A DNA stretch of 64,000 nt from Streptomyces sp. NBC_01244 (GCF_035987325.1 NZ_CP108488.1:4588001-4652000), one strand, 5' to 3'; positions 36,735 through 46,680 are shown, counted from the stretch's first letter. Program-made: numbers and translations. Notes: a model not told the origin generated them from the sequence alone.

Positions 36735-37411
36735 GCGCTGACCAGCTTCTTCAGGACCGAGGTGAAGAACGGGAGGCCGTCGGTGCGGCCCGTCCCGATC
36801 AGCGGCTCGACCGCGTGCTCGGGGTGCGGCATGAGGCCGACGACGTTGCCCGCGGCGTTGGTGATGCCGGCGATGTCGCGCAGCGAGCCGTTCGGGTTGA
36901 CGTCTACGTACCGGAAGGCCACGCGCCCTTCGGCCTCCAGTTCGTCCAGCACCCGCTCGTCGGCCACGTAGCGGCCGTCCATGTTCTTGAGCGGTACGGA
37001 GATCTCCTCGCCGGCGGTGTAGTCGCCGGTCCAGGCGGTCTCCGTGTTCTCCACCCGCAGCTTCTGGTCGCGGCAGATGAAGTGCAGGTGGTTGTTGCGG
37101 AGCATCGCCCCCGGCAGCAGGTGGGCCTCGGTGAGGATCTGGAAGCCGTTGCAGATGCCGAGGACGGGCATGCCGCCCTTGGCCTGCTCGATGATGCTCT
37201 CCATCACCGGTGAGAAGCGGGAGATGGCTCCGGCGCGCAGGTAGTCCCCGTAGGAGAAGCCGCCCGCGAGGACGACCGCGTCGACCTGGTGGAGGTCCTT
37301 GTCGCGGTGCCAGAGCGATACGGGCTCGGCTCCCGCGAGGCGCACGGCGCGCAGCGAGTCACGGTCGTCGAGCGTTCCGGGGAACGTGACGACTCCGATG
37401 CGAGTGGTCAC
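36731..37411 (-). CDS. purQ: FGAM synthase glutaminase subunit PurQ
   Basis: A 226-aa class I glutamine amidotransferase. The nucleophile Cys is in [11 protein letters not shown] and the catalytic His/Glu in MPHPEHAVE. It feeds ammonia to PurL. It lies 2 bp after purS and overlaps purL, so purS-purQ-purL form one tight operon. Confidence 0.97.
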   Translation of the reverse strand: MTTRIGVVTFPGTLDDRDSLRAVRLAGAEPVSLWHRDKDLHQVDAVVLAGGFSYGDYLRAGAISRFSPVMESIIEQAKGGMPVLGICNGFQILTEAHLLPGAMLRNNHLHFICRDQKLRVENTETAWTGDYTAGEEISVPLKNMDGRYVADERVLDELEAEGRVAFRYVDVNPNGSLRDIAGITNAAGNVVGLMPHPEHAVEPLIGTGRTDGLPFFTSVLKKLVSA

Positions 37412-37413
37412 CG

Positions 37414-37659
37414 TCAGGCCTCGACCTTCACGGTGAAGTCTTCGATGACGGTGTTGGCGAGGAAGGTTTCGGCCATCTTGTGGATGCGGTCGAGGGCGGC
37501 CTGGTCGACCGGTCCCTCCACCTCCAGTTCGAAGCGCTTCCCCTGGCGGACGTCGGCGATCCCTTCGAAGCCCAGGCGCGGCAGTGCACGCTGCACCGCC
37601 TGGCCCTGGGGGTCGAGGATCTCCGGCTTGAGCATGACGTCGACTACGACGCGTGCCAC
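37414..37659 (-). CDS. purS: FGAM synthase subunit PurS
   Basis: An 81-aa PurS from a GTG at 37659 (GGGAG upstream). The pattern [28 protein letters not shown] and [12 protein letters not shown] is diagnostic. PurS dimers bridge PurQ and PurL. It is the first gene of the purSQL operon. The open frame extends far upstream, but this start gives the family length. Confidence 0.96.
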   Translation of the reverse strand: MARVVVDVMLKPEILDPQGQAVQRALPRLGFEGIADVRQGKRFELEVEGPVDQAALDRIHKMAETFLANTVIEDFTVKVEA

Positions 37660-38020
37660 TGGCACTCCCGATGAGGTGGTTGGTGCGAAGGCGGTTCCCT
37701 CAGCGTACCCGGCGGAAATTTCTACGCGGGTAGATTTCGCTCTTGTACGATCCTCCGGTCGTTTCCGCTTCACCAACGCTTCGCAAAATCCGCCGGAAAA
37801 CCACGCACCCGGCATTGCGGCGGGACACGCGGAGATAATTAACTGGGCTTCGCAATGCAATGAGAATCGGGGTACAAAGGATTCCTCCGTTGCGCCGGCA
37901 TTTTTCGGTGCACGGCGACGCCAGAAAGATGCATTCCTCCGAAACATCCACACAGGCGACATCACCGCCTCGTCCGCGCACGTCAGCGGGGAGCGGCGTC
38001 GCACGAAGGGACCGATATCC
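37660..38020. promoter_or_regulatory. AT-richer divergent region between purS and lsrL
   Basis: A 361-bp gap clearly richer in A/T than its surroundings (for example TTTCTACGCGGGTAGATTTCG and GGAGATAATTAACTGGG). It must contain the promoters of purSQL and of lsrL. Lsr2-type proteins bind AT-rich DNA, so autoregulation of lsrL is plausible. No gene is seen. Confidence 0.55.
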
Positions 38021-38338
38021 GTGGCGCAGCGCGTAGTAGTCACGATCTCCGACGACATCGATGGCGGAGATGCATCGGAAACGGTCGTCTTCGGGCTGGA
38101 CGGTAAGTCGTACGAGATCGACCTCAATGTGGCCAACGCAAAGAAACTGCGGAAGAGCCTCGCCCCGTTCGTGGCCGCCGGCCGCCGGCAGGCCCGCTCC
38201 GGGAAGACCTTCAAGCACACCTCCATCGCCCCCGACCCGGCGGTCGTCCGGGCCTGGGCCCGCTCCAACCAGCTCGACGTCCCGCCCCGCGGCCGGATCC
38301 CGAAGAAGGTCTACGAGGAGTACAACGCGGCTCACTGA
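38021..38338 (+). CDS. lsrL: Lsr2-like nucleoid-associated protein (LsrL)
   Basis: A 105-aa protein from the GTG at 38021. The N-terminal dimerisation domain (VVVTISDDIDGGDASETVVFGLDGKSYEIDL) and the C-terminal DNA-binding part with the AT-hook-like PPRGRIPKKV are both intact. Lsr2 proteins bridge AT-rich DNA and silence horizontally acquired genes, including Streptomyces metabolite clusters. Streptomyces usually carry lsr2 and a second gene lsrL near the pur genes; position favours LsrL. Confidence 0.92.
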   Translation: MAQRVVVTISDDIDGGDASETVVFGLDGKSYEIDLNVANAKKLRKSLAPFVAAGRRQARSGKTFKHTSIAPDPAVVRAWARSNQLDVPPRGRIPKKVYEEYNAAH

Positions 38339-38424
38339 GAGCCGATTTGCCATCCACCCCCACCGATCCGCTAGTGTGTGGATCACGCCAAGGGGCGAGG
38401 CCGCAGGTCAGACCCCGAAGTCGT

Positions 38425-38496
38425 GCGGGTGTAGTTCAGTAGCAGAACATCCCCCTTCCAGGGGGAAGGCGCAGTGTGCGATCCCTGTCACCCGCT
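38425..38496 (+). tRNA. tRNA-Gly (TCC)
   Basis: Acceptor GCGGGTG/CACCCGC, D-arm TAGTTCAGTAGCAGA, and anticodon TCC in CTTCCAG with a 5-bp CCCCC/GGGGG stem. The T-arm is unusual: loop TGCGATC instead of TTCGATC, and the stem pairs only if T38475 is bulged out. Confidence 0.85.
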
Positions 38497-38575
38497 CTGC
38501 TCGCTTTACCGGCCACGGTTGTGGATCAGGTAGAGTGATGCACGCATCGCACGGCAGTTTTGTCGTGGGAAGCAT

Positions 38576-38648
<73 letters not shown>

Positions 38649-38657
38649 CAGTGTACG

Positions 38658-38684
38658 AAGGCCCCGGTCATTGACCGGGGCCTT
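38658..38684 (+). terminator. Terminator after tRNA-Gly (GCC) copy 1
   Basis: AAGGCCCCGGTCA/TGACCGGGGCCTT, a 13-bp stem followed by TTGTCGT. Confidence 0.85.
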
Positions 38685-38794
38685 TGTCGTATGTCCGTCC
38701 TTGTGTTCTTCTGTCCTTCCGTCCGTCCCGGGTTATCGGAGATCCATGACAGGTGTCATGGCCCGCCCGGCCCGGGGGCCGCGAGACTGGGGCC

Positions 38795-40039
38795 ATGAAA
38801 CTCAGCGGGTGGTGGAAGAACCGCAGCAGCGCGGGGAAGGTCGAGCTGTACACGCGGTGGTCGTTCCACTTCTTCGTGGCCATCGAGATCGTGTCCATCG
38901 GACTGGCCGTGCTCGGGTCGACCGCCGGCAAGGCCCCCGTGCTGGTCACGGTCACGCTCTTCCTCACGGTGTGCGCGCACTCCCTGCTCGTCGGCTTCCT
39001 CTCCTCCCGGGCGCTCGACTGGATCCTGGGCCGGCGCGAGTGCCCGGTGCGGCTCGCGGTCGCCGTCATCGCCCTGACCGCATCCACCACCGTGGGGGTC
39101 CTCGGCCTGGGGACGGCCGGCCTCACCGGCGACCCCGCAGTGGTTCCGACCCTCATCGTCGGCACGACCTGCTTCACCAGCGGCACGCTCGTCCTGTGCC
39201 TGCGCAAGGTTCGCCAGATGCGCTACGTGGCTCCGGCCACGGCCGTCTTCGTCGGCCTTGCGGCCCTCGCCTTCGGCATCTCGGCGGGCGAGTCCGCCGG
39301 TCTGGCCGTCGGGGCGCTGCTGACCAGCGCTTTCTTCTGCTTCGCCTGCGGGTTCTCCGGCTGGCTGCTCGACACCGTGTACGAGCTGGACCGGGCCCGC
39401 GAGGTCCAGGCACAGCTCGCGGTGGCCGAGGAGCGGCTGCGGTTCGGCCGGGACCTGCACGACGTGATGGGCCGCAACCTGGCGGTGATCGCCCTCAAGA
39501 GCGAGCTGGCCGTACAGCTCGCGCGGCGCGAACGCCCCGAAGCGGTCGACCAGATGATCGAGGTGCAGCGGATCGCCCGGGAGTCCCAGAAGGAGGTCCG
39601 CGACGTGGTCCGCGGCTACCGGGAGGCGAACCTCGCGGTGGAGCTGGAGGGTGCGCGCGGAGTGCTGCACGCGGCCGGGATGGACTGCCTGGTCGAGTAC
39701 GAACAGGGCCGCGAACTGCCCGCCGAGGCCCAGTCGGCGCTCGGCTGGGTGGTGCGCGAGGCGACGACGAACGTGCTGCGGCACGGCGACGCCCGCAGCT
39801 GCGTGATCCGGCTGACGGCGGGCCCCTCGGGCGCGCTCACGCTGGTGGTGGAGAACGACGGGGCTCCCAAGGCCCCGGCCGGGCCGCCGGGCTCGGGCCT
39901 CGCGGGCCTGCGCGAACGGCTCGCGGTGCTGGACGGCACGCTGGAAGCCGGCCCGGTGTCCGGCGGGCGGTTCCGGCTGCGGGCGCAGATTCCCGGCCCA
40001 CCGGCCGGGACGATCCGAGGACTGGAGGCGCGGGCATGA
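38795..40039 (+). CDS. DesK/NarX-type sensor histidine kinase
   Basis: A 414-aa protein. Six or so membrane segments (about 20-200) form the sensor part. The HisKA_3 dimerisation domain has the phosphorylated His in FGRDLHDVMGRNLAVIALK. The ATPase domain has VVREATTNVLRHGDA (N box) and GSGLAGLRERL (G box). It is the HPK7 class common in actinobacteria. The stop overlaps the response-regulator start by ATGA. The signal is unknown. Confidence 0.94.
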   Translation: MKLSGWWKNRSSAGKVELYTRWSFHFFVAIEIVSIGLAVLGSTAGKAPVLVTVTLFLTVCAHSLLVGFLSSRALDWILGRRECPVRLAVAVIALTASTTVGVLGLGTAGLTGDPAVVPTLIVGTTCFTSGTLVLCLRKVRQMRYVAPATAVFVGLAALAFGISAGESAGLAVGALLTSAFFCFACGFSGWLLDTVYELDRAREVQAQLAVAEERLRFGRDLHDVMGRNLAVIALKSELAVQLARRERPEAVDQMIEVQRIARESQKEVRDVVRGYREANLAVELEGARGVLHAAGMDCLVEYEQGRELPAEAQSALGWVVREATTNVLRHGDARSCVIRLTAGPSGALTLVVENDGAPKAPAGPPGSGLAGLRERLAVLDGTLEAGPVSGGRFRLRAQIPGPPAGTIRGLEARA

Positions 40040-40647
40040 GCCCCGTACGCGTACTGCTGGCGGACGACGAGCACCTGATCCGGGGCGCGCTCGCCGCACT
40101 GCTGGGACTGGAGGACGATCTGCTGGTCGTCGCCGAGGCCGCCTCGGGGCCGGAGGCGCTCGCGATGGCGCGGGCCCACCGGCCGGACGTGGCGGTGCTG
40201 GACCTGCAGATGCCGGGGGCCGACGGTGTGAGCGTGGCCACATCCCTGCGGGCCGAACTCCCCGACTGCAAGACCATGATCGTGACCAGCCACGGCAGGC
40301 CCGGGCACCTGAAGCGGGCCCTCGCCGCGGGCGTACGGGCCTTCGCGCCGAAGACCGTCTCGGCGCAGCGGCTGGCCGAGCTGATCCGGACCGTGCACGC
40401 CGGAGGCCGTTATGTGGACCCGGAGTTGGCGGCCGACGCGATCAGCGCCGGCGACTCGCCGCTGACGGCCCGCGAGGCCGAGGTGCTGGAACTGGCGGGG
40501 GACGGGGCGCCGATCGCGGAGATCGCGGAGCGGGCTTCGCTGTCCCCGGGGACGGTCCGGAACTACCTGTCCTCGGCGGCGACGAAGCTGGGGGCCGAGA
40601 ACCGGCACACGGCAGTGCGTCTCGCACGGGCCCGGGGTTGGGTATAG
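40036..40647 (+). CDS. NarL/LuxR-family response regulator
   Basis: A 203-aa partner of the upstream kinase. The receiver domain has the acidic pair LLADDEH, phospho-acceptor Asp in VAVLDLQMPG, and the conserved Lys in AFAPKTVSA. The C-terminal LuxR HTH (about 140-203) reads SPLTAREAEVLELAGDGAPIAEIAERASLSPGTVRNYLSSAATKLG. It is co-translated with the kinase. The pair is bracketed by two nearly identical tRNA-Gly genes. Confidence 0.95.
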   Translation: MSPVRVLLADDEHLIRGALAALLGLEDDLLVVAEAASGPEALAMARAHRPDVAVLDLQMPGADGVSVATSLRAELPDCKTMIVTSHGRPGHLKRALAAGVRAFAPKTVSAQRLAELIRTVHAGGRYVDPELAADAISAGDSPLTAREAEVLELAGDGAPIAEIAERASLSPGTVRNYLSSAATKLGAENRHTAVRLARARGWV

Positions 40648-40671
40648 TAGTTCTCGCGCTAAGGCGCACCT

Positions 40672-40744
<73 letters not shown>

Positions 40745-40754
40745 CAGCAGTGAA

Positions 40755-40782
40755 GAAGCCCCGGTCCTCGGACCGGGGCTTC
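40755..40782. terminator. Terminator after tRNA-Gly (GCC) copy 2
   Basis: GAAGCCCCGGTC/GACCGGGGCTTC, a 12-bp stem with loop CTCG, followed by CTTCGTTT. Confidence 0.85.
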
Positions 40783-40842
40783 CTTCGTTTCCGGGGCCGC
40801 GGGAAGGGGCCCCGTTTCCGGGGCCCCTTCCCGCTCGTGGCC

Positions 40843-41745
40843 TCAGGACCAGGTCTGGCCGGTGAGCCGCTCGTAGGCCTCCACGTACCGGGAGCGGGTC
40901 TGCTCCACGACCTCCCGCGGGAGGGCGGGCGGCGGGAGTTCGCCCTTGGAGTCCCAGCCGGAGGCCGGGGAGGACAGCCAGTCGCGGACGTACTGCTTGT
41001 CGAAGGACGGCTGGCTGTGGCCCGGCTCCCACAGGTCGGCCGGCCAGAAGCGCGAGGAGTCCGGGGTCAGCACCTCGTCGGCGGCGACCAGGTTCCCGTC
41101 CTTGTCGAAGCCGAACTCGAACTTGGTGTCCGCCAGGATGATCCCGCGGTCGCGGGCGATGTCCCGGGCCCGGCCGTAGACGGCGAGGGTGGTCTGGCGC
41201 AGCAGGGCGGCCGTTTCGGCGCCCTGGGTGCGCGCGACCTCCTCGTAGGAGACGTTCTCGTCGTGCTCGCCGACCTCGGCCTTGGCGGCAGGGGTGAAGA
41301 TCGGGCCGGGCAGCTCGGAGCCGTCGACCAGGCCCTCGGGCAGGCCCAGTCCGCAGACCGTACGGGTCTTCTCGTACTCGGCGAGGCCCGAGCCGGTCAG
41401 GTAGCCGCGGGCCACGCACTCGACGGGGACCATGTCGAGGTTCCGGCAGACCAGGGCGCGGCCGGCCCAGTCGGCGGGGGCGCCGGCGGGCAGCTCGGTG
41501 CTGATGACGTGGTTCGGGACGAGGTCCGCGAGCTGGTCGAACCACCACAGGGAGAGCTGCGTCAGGATCCGGCCCTTGTCCGGGATCTCGGTGGGCAGCA
41601 CCCAGTCGGCGGCGGAGATGCGGTCGCTGGCGACCATCACCAGGTTCCCGTCCTCGTCGCGGTAGAGGTCGCGGACCTTGCCGGTGTGGAGGTGGACCAG
41701 GCCGGGCACCTGGACCGGCTCGGGCTTTTCGACGAATCCGGGCAC
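40843..41745 (-). CDS. purC: SAICAR synthetase
   Basis: A 300-aa PurC of the longer, eukaryote-like type that joins aspartate to CAIR. Motifs include HTGKVRDLY, SDRISAADWVLPTEIPDKG, VARGYLTGSG, LADTKFEFGF and VLTPDSSRFWP. The GTG at 41745 has AGGGAG upstream; the frame extends much further but outside the family. Confidence 0.96.
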   Translation of the reverse strand: MPGFVEKPEPVQVPGLVHLHTGKVRDLYRDEDGNLVMVASDRISAADWVLPTEIPDKGRILTQLSLWWFDQLADLVPNHVISTELPAGAPADWAGRALVCRNLDMVPVECVARGYLTGSGLAEYEKTRTVCGLGLPEGLVDGSELPGPIFTPAAKAEVGEHDENVSYEEVARTQGAETAALLRQTTLAVYGRARDIARDRGIILADTKFEFGFDKDGNLVAADEVLTPDSSRFWPADLWEPGHSQPSFDKQYVRDWLSSPASGWDSKGELPPPALPREVVEQTRSRYVEAYERLTGQTWS

Positions 41746-41822
41746 GGAGTCTCCCTGTGGTTCTGTACGAGCGCGCGGCCCATTCTCCCGCACCTGCCCA
41801 CCACCGCGGACAACGGGTCCGG

Positions 41823-43310
41823 TCAGTCCCTCTTGCAGATGCGGTCGAGGAGATTGGCGGTGGCCCGCTGGACCCGCTCGTCCACGTGCCCGGGGCGGTC
41901 GAGCGCCGGGGACCAGGCGAAGGTTCCGGACGCGAAGACCAGCGCGCCGCTGGGGGCCCGGTAGAGGGAGGTCTCCTGGTGGCGGCGGTGGCCGTCGCCG
42001 TCCTCGTACGGGGAGTGCGCGAGCAGGATCCGGCTCTGGTGCTCGGGGAGCTGCGTGCGCGGGAAGTACCGGTCGGCCTCGCCCGCGACCAGGCCGGGCA
42101 GCTCGTCGTTCTCGACGGCTCCGGTGGAGTCCCAGAGCCAGTGCGTGGCATTGCGCACGATGAGCGGCGCGGGCTCGGGGACCCGTCCCGCGTACTGGAT
42201 GCCGAGCAGTTGCTGCTCCGGGCGGTCCACCTCGCGCCAGAGGCTGGGGCGGCCCGGGCCGCGGCGTTTTCGGCAGGTGAGGAGCCGGTCGTCGACCCCG
42301 GAGGGCGAGGGGGAGAGCTCTACTTGCCAGTACATGGTGTTGGCGGAGAGGAAGACGAGCGAGGTGCCGTGGTCGCGGGCTCGCTCGACGGTGCGGCGCA
42401 TGGGGCCGGACCAGTACTCGTCGTGGCCGGGGAAGACCAGGCCGCGGTAGCGGGTGGGGTCGACGCGGCCGGCGTGCAGGTCGCGGGCATCGGCGTAGGC
42501 CAGGTCGTAGCCGTAGCGCTCGGCCCAGCGGATGAAGTCGTAGGCGTGGCCCACGTGCAGGGGCAGGCCCGCGCCGGCGTAGGGGCGGTCGAAGGAGACG
42601 GTGATGGCGGCGTCGCTCTCGCCGAGCAGCCGGCCCTCCTCGTCCCAGGCGTGGTAGAGGCTCGCGCCCGTTCTGCCGTCCTCCGGGTAAAGATTGTAGG
42701 CCTGCCAGGTGATGTCGGGCAGCAGGAGCAGCAGATCGGCCGGGTGGTCGTCGCGCACCGTGAACGGGATGTGCGAGCGGTACCCGTCGGCGGTCGTCAG
42801 GACCGCCACATAGGCGCCGACGCTCCAGTACGAGGGGACCTGGAGCCGCCAGGAGAGCCACCAGTGGTGGCAGGAGACGGTGCGGTCCGCGGCCAGAGGT
42901 GCGGGCTGGACGATGCCGGAGAGGCGGGGGCTCGTGGTGATCTTGGAGGCGCCGTCGCCGCCGTAGTGGCCGATGCGGTAGACGTCCACGGAGAACTGCT
43001 GGGGCGGATCCACGGTGATGTGGAAGTCGATGGCCTCACCGGGCGCGACGGCTCCGGTGGAGCTGAACCCCTTGATCTGCCGGTGCACGTCGTCGGCGGT
43101 GCGGGGGCCGCCCGCGCCACGGGCGCGGGGGATCTGCTGGCCCGGCCCCGCGGCCACGGCCGGGTCCACGTACCAGGGCACGACCTGTCCGCTGTCGTCG
43201 TAGTAGAGCTCGCTCCCCCGGAACCACGGCAGGGGGCCCTGGCCGAAGGGATCGGTCACCGCGTGCGCGAGCGCACCTGACTCCCAACGCCGGATCTGCT
43301 CCGCACCCAT
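41823..43310 (-). CDS. N,N-dimethylformamidase beta-subunit-like protein
   Basis: A 495-aa protein from an ATG at 43310 (GGGGAG upstream). The N-terminal beta-rich domain (QIKGFSSTGAVAPGEAIDFHITV) precedes the larger domain with ITWQAYNLYPEDGRTGASLYHAWDEEGR, LVFPGHDEYWSGPMRR and ILLAHSPYE. This is the arrangement of DMFase large-subunit-like proteins with a glutamine-amidotransferase-like fold. No small alpha subunit gene lies nearby, so hydrolysis of formamides is uncertain. Confidence 0.8.
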   Translation of the reverse strand: MGAEQIRRWESGALAHAVTDPFGQGPLPWFRGSELYYDDSGQVVPWYVDPAVAAGPGQQIPRARGAGGPRTADDVHRQIKGFSSTGAVAPGEAIDFHITVDPPQQFSVDVYRIGHYGGDGASKITTSPRLSGIVQPAPLAADRTVSCHHWWLSWRLQVPSYWSVGAYVAVLTTADGYRSHIPFTVRDDHPADLLLLLPDITWQAYNLYPEDGRTGASLYHAWDEEGRLLGESDAAITVSFDRPYAGAGLPLHVGHAYDFIRWAERYGYDLAYADARDLHAGRVDPTRYRGLVFPGHDEYWSGPMRRTVERARDHGTSLVFLSANTMYWQVELSPSPSGVDDRLLTCRKRRGPGRPSLWREVDRPEQQLLGIQYAGRVPEPAPLIVRNATHWLWDSTGAVENDELPGLVAGEADRYFPRTQLPEHQSRILLAHSPYEDGDGHRRHQETSLYRAPSGALVFASGTFAWSPALDRPGHVDERVQRATANLLDRICKRD

Positions 43311-43500
43311 ACCGCTGCTCCCCTCCCTCGCTCCCCCGAACGCCGCGACCGGTCCCCAGCACATCACATAACGCACGCACTCCGTCACCGTTCGTCGCGA
43401 AAAGTTCAACAGGGACCCCGGCAGGGCTCAGCCCTGGGGCTCGGGGGGCCCGAGAGGCCGGAGGCCCGAGAGGCCGGAGGCCCGGGGGCCGCGGCGCGGG

Positions 43501-45117
43501 CTAGACCAGGCGGACCGGCTTCTCGGGACGTACGCCGACCTCCGCGAGCCAGTCCCGGAGCGGGCCGGGGTCACGGTCCTCCACGAGCGACAACACCGGT
43601 CCGGCCAGATCGGCCCGCCGCACCCCGGCGACCAGCAGGACGGGCCCGTCCAGCCAGTCCAGGCCGGGCTCACCCCCGGCGGAGTCGACGGCGGCGCAGC
43701 ACACCAGCGCCACGACGTGGTCCGCCAGCAGGTCCCGCCCGCTGCGCGGAGCCTCCAGCGGGAACAGCGGCAGCGCGTCGGCCCCGCGGCCCGCGGCGGC
43801 TGCCGCCAGGGCGGGCACGGCCTCCCGCGCCAGGTCACCGCTCAGCCGGCCCGCCAGGGCGTCGGCGTCGGCGGCCGCGAGGTGGGTCAGCACCCGCTCC
43901 ACCGTGGAGGCGGCGGGCACGGACGAAGCCGACAGCCCGTCCAGTGCGGCCAGCAGGCGGGCCGCCTCCGTGCGCCATTTGCGGTCGACGACCTCCTCCG
44001 GATACGCCGCCCAGTCCACCGGCGACCAGTCCGGACCGGCCTCGGCCGATCCGCCGTGGAAGAGGCGCGCGGCCAGCAGCGAGGCGGCCTCGTCCACCGC
44101 ACCCGGCTGGTCCAGCAGATCGCACGCCGGGCGCTCGCCCAGCCGCGAGGTGAACCCGTCGGCCAGCCGGTCGCGGCGGGACAGCTCGGTCAGCGCGGAG
44201 ACGACGCCCGCGTCCAGGTGCGCGGGCCAGCGGCCCATCCGCCAGGCGGGCAGTGCGACGCGGGTCAGCAGCCGGTCCCAGCCGGCGTAGGCCAGCCCGA
44301 CCTGCTCCTGGGCGGCGATGCGCAGCGCGTAATCCACACCCTGTGCACGGTCCGAAGCCGCGGCGGCGACCCCGCGCTCCATCTCGGCGGCGTCCACCCT
44401 GCACAGCCGCAGCAGCAGCCGGGCGGGGGCGCCGATCCAGCCGAGGAAGCGTCGGCCGCCCACGTCCACGGCGGCGTCGAGGCCCCGTACGAATCCGCGC
44501 GCGTCGGCTATGTCCGGGTGCGCGGAGGGACCCGTACCCGCGACGACGGGCGCGAGGACGGCCCGCAGCTCGGCGACCCTCATCCACCACAGGAACGGCG
44601 AGCCGATCACCAGCACCGGGGCGGCGCCGGGCTCGCACTCCGGGCCACCGGCTCCGGCGGCCCCACCTGATATGTGGGTGCGGCCGCGGGCACGGCGGTG
44701 CGCCGCGTGCGTGCGGTCCTCCAGCCAGCTGTCGCAGTCGGGCGTCAGGGCTATCGCGGAGGGCGCCGGAACGTCCATCCGGTCCGCCAGGTCCCGCACG
44801 AGCCGGTAGAGATCGGGGGCGGCGGACTCCGACAGGGGCACGGTCGGGGTCATGGCGGGGCTCGCCCGCAGCACGACGGCGGCGAAGATCCCGCCGACGA
44901 GCAGGACGAACGCGGCGACGGCGCACACGGCGAGGGTCACGGCAGGCCAGGGGTCACCGGCGAGCCGGCCCGTCGTACGGGCGCTCACCAGCACCACGGC
45001 CAGCGCGGCGGGCAGCAGCCCGACGGCCAGTGCCCTGCTGCGCACACGCAGCACGGCCAAGGCACGGGAACGCGCGGACGGCGTACCCACTTCAGCGATC
45101 GAACCGGTTCCGGACAC
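43501..45117 (-). CDS. Membrane protein resembling an M48 peptidase without its zinc motif
   Basis: A 538-aa protein from a GTG at 45117. Two N-terminal membrane segments (VGLLPAALAVVLVSA and VTLAVCAVAAFVLLVGGIFAAVVL) are followed by DLYRLVRDLADRMDVPAPSAIALTPDCDSWLED and VLVIGSPFLWWMRVAELRAVLAPVVAGTGP. That layout is the M48 (HtpX/Ste24-like) pattern, in which ELRAVLAHELxH would be expected. Here PVVAG replaces the HExxH. The C-terminal 300 residues are helical and Ala/Leu-rich. It is probably a non-catalytic pseudo-peptidase. Confidence 0.65.
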   Translation of the reverse strand: MSGTGSIAEVGTPSARSRALAVLRVRSRALAVGLLPAALAVVLVSARTTGRLAGDPWPAVTLAVCAVAAFVLLVGGIFAAVVLRASPAMTPTVPLSESAAPDLYRLVRDLADRMDVPAPSAIALTPDCDSWLEDRTHAAHRRARGRTHISGGAAGAGGPECEPGAAPVLVIGSPFLWWMRVAELRAVLAPVVAGTGPSAHPDIADARGFVRGLDAAVDVGGRRFLGWIGAPARLLLRLCRVDAAEMERGVAAAASDRAQGVDYALRIAAQEQVGLAYAGWDRLLTRVALPAWRMGRWPAHLDAGVVSALTELSRRDRLADGFTSRLGERPACDLLDQPGAVDEAASLLAARLFHGGSAEAGPDWSPVDWAAYPEEVVDRKWRTEAARLLAALDGLSASSVPAASTVERVLTHLAAADADALAGRLSGDLAREAVPALAAAAAGRGADALPLFPLEAPRSGRDLLADHVVALVCCAAVDSAGGEPGLDWLDGPVLLVAGVRRADLAGPVLSLVEDRDPGPLRDWLAEVGVRPEKPVRLV

Positions 45118-45426
45118 GGCCGGACCTCACCCCCTCTGCCACGCGGCGGCGTTGCTCACTCCCCCACTGTGACACCAGCCACTGACATCGCAATGCCGGT
45201 GGGCCATGTGCCGGAATGAGAGCCGGAATGCTTGCGCCGCACCATAGTTGGGGCGGAGGCGGCCGTCAGGCAGACCGGGGGACGATCACCCGATGGAATG
45301 GCTTTGGGTAAAGCTGGGTGCGTTCGAACGCGGCCGGATGCACTCGCACGCGAGCATGCGCGCGGGCCCGGCCGCACCGAGTGCGCACCGGGCCCGCTTC
45401 CGTGAAATCCCGCTGATCAGCGGTGT
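45118..45426. other. Intergenic region upstream of purD-side genes
   Basis: Gene-free stretch between the pseudo-peptidase start and the purD stop. I see no gene, RNA or clear hairpin; the reading frames are GC-driven. Confidence 0.5.
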
Positions 45427-46680
45427 TCAGCGCTGTTGCGAGGCCTTCGCCGCGATGTCCGTGCGGTACTGCGAGCCGTCGAGCCCGATCCGCGCGACCG
45501 CCTTATACGCCCTGTCCCGGGCCTCCGCCAGATCGGAACCGGTCGCCGTCACCGACAGCACGCGTCCGCCCGCGCTGACGACCGCGTCGCCCTCGCTGCG
45601 GGTCCCGGCGTGCAGGACGTACGCGTGCGGGGCGTCCAGCTCGGCGACCTCGGCCAGACCCGTGATGGGGTCCCCGGTGCGCGGGGTCTCCGGGTAGTTG
45701 TGGGAGGCGATGACCACGGTGACGGCCGCGTCCTCGCGCCAGCTGAGCGGGGGCAGGACGTCCAGGGTGCCGTTGGCGGAACCCAGCAGCACGCTCGCGA
45801 GCGGGGTGCGCAGCCGGGCCAGGACCACCTGGGTCTCGGGGTCGCCGAAACGGGCGTTGAACTCGATGACCCGCACCCCGCGCGAGGTGATCGCGAGGCC
45901 CGCGTAGAGCAGCCCGGAGAAGGGGGTCCCGCGGTGGCGCAGCTCGTCCACGGTGGGCTGCAGGACGGAGGCCATGACCTCGTCGACCAGCTTCGGGTCG
46001 GCCCAGGGGAGGGGCGAGTACGCGCCCATGCCGCCGGTGTTGGGGCCCGCGTCGCCGTCGAGCGCGCGCTTGAAGTCCTGCGCGGGCTGGAGCGGCAGCA
46101 CGGTGACGCCGTCGGTGATGGCGAAGAGGGAGACCTCGGGGCCGTCGAGGAACTCCTCGATGACCACCCGGTCGCAGCGCAGCGCGTGGGCGCGGGCGGC
46201 GGCCCGGTCGTCGGTGACCACGACGCCCTTGCCGGCGGCGAGGCCGTCGTCCTTGACCACGTACGGGGCGCCGAAGGCGTCGAGGGCCTCGTCCACCTCT
46301 TCCGGGGTGGTGCACACGTAGCTGCGGGCCGTCGGGACGCCGGCGGCGGCCATCACGTCCTTGGCGAAGGCCTTGGAACCCTCCAGCTGCGCGGCTTCGC
46401 CGGACGGGCCGAAGACGGGGATGCCGACCGCGCGCACGGCGTCGGCGACCCCGGCGACGAGCGGGGCCTCCGGGCCGACCACGACCAGGTCGGCGCGGAG
46501 CTCGGTGGCGAGGCGGGCGACGGCTTCGCCGTCGAGCGGGTCGACGGGGCGGAGCTCGGCCACCTCGGCGATGCCCGCGTTGCCGGGAGCGCAGTACAGC
46601 GCGTTGACGTCGGAATCGAGGGACAGAGAGCGGCACAGGGCATGTTCGCGGGCGCCGCCGCCGATGACGAGGACCTTCAC
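45427..46680 (-). CDS. purD: Phosphoribosylamine-glycine ligase (GAR synthetase)
   Basis: A 417-aa ATP-grasp enzyme: [14 protein letters not shown] at the start, [55 protein letters not shown] and [12 protein letters not shown]. It adds glycine to phosphoribosylamine, the step after PurF. The start is a GTG at 46680. It lies 60 bp behind dnaX in the same direction. Confidence 0.97.
   Translation of the reverse strand: MKVLVIGGGAREHALCRSLSLDSDVNALYCAPGNAGIAEVAELRPVDPLDGEAVARLATELRADLVVVGPEAPLVAGVADAVRAVGIPVFGPSGEAAQLEGSKAFAKDVMAAAGVPTARSYVCTTPEEVDEALDAFGAPYVVKDDGLAAGKGVVVTDDRAAARAHALRCDRVVIEEFLDGPEVSLFAITDGVTVLPLQPAQDFKRALDGDAGPNTGGMGAYSPLPWADPKLVDEVMASVLQPTVDELRHRGTPFSGLLYAGLAITSRGVRVIEFNARFGDPETQVVLARLRTPLASVLLGSANGTLDVLPPLSWREDAAVTVVIASHNYPETPRTGDPITGLAEVAELDAPHAYVLHAGTRSEGDAVVSAGGRVLSVTATGSDLAEARDRAYKAVARIGLDGSQYRTDIAAKASQQR

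Noticed and set aside
33351..36971. A 1206-codon plus-strand frame opposite purL
   Set aside because: Composition is Arg/Gly/Leu low-complexity without motifs; purL on the other strand is complete.
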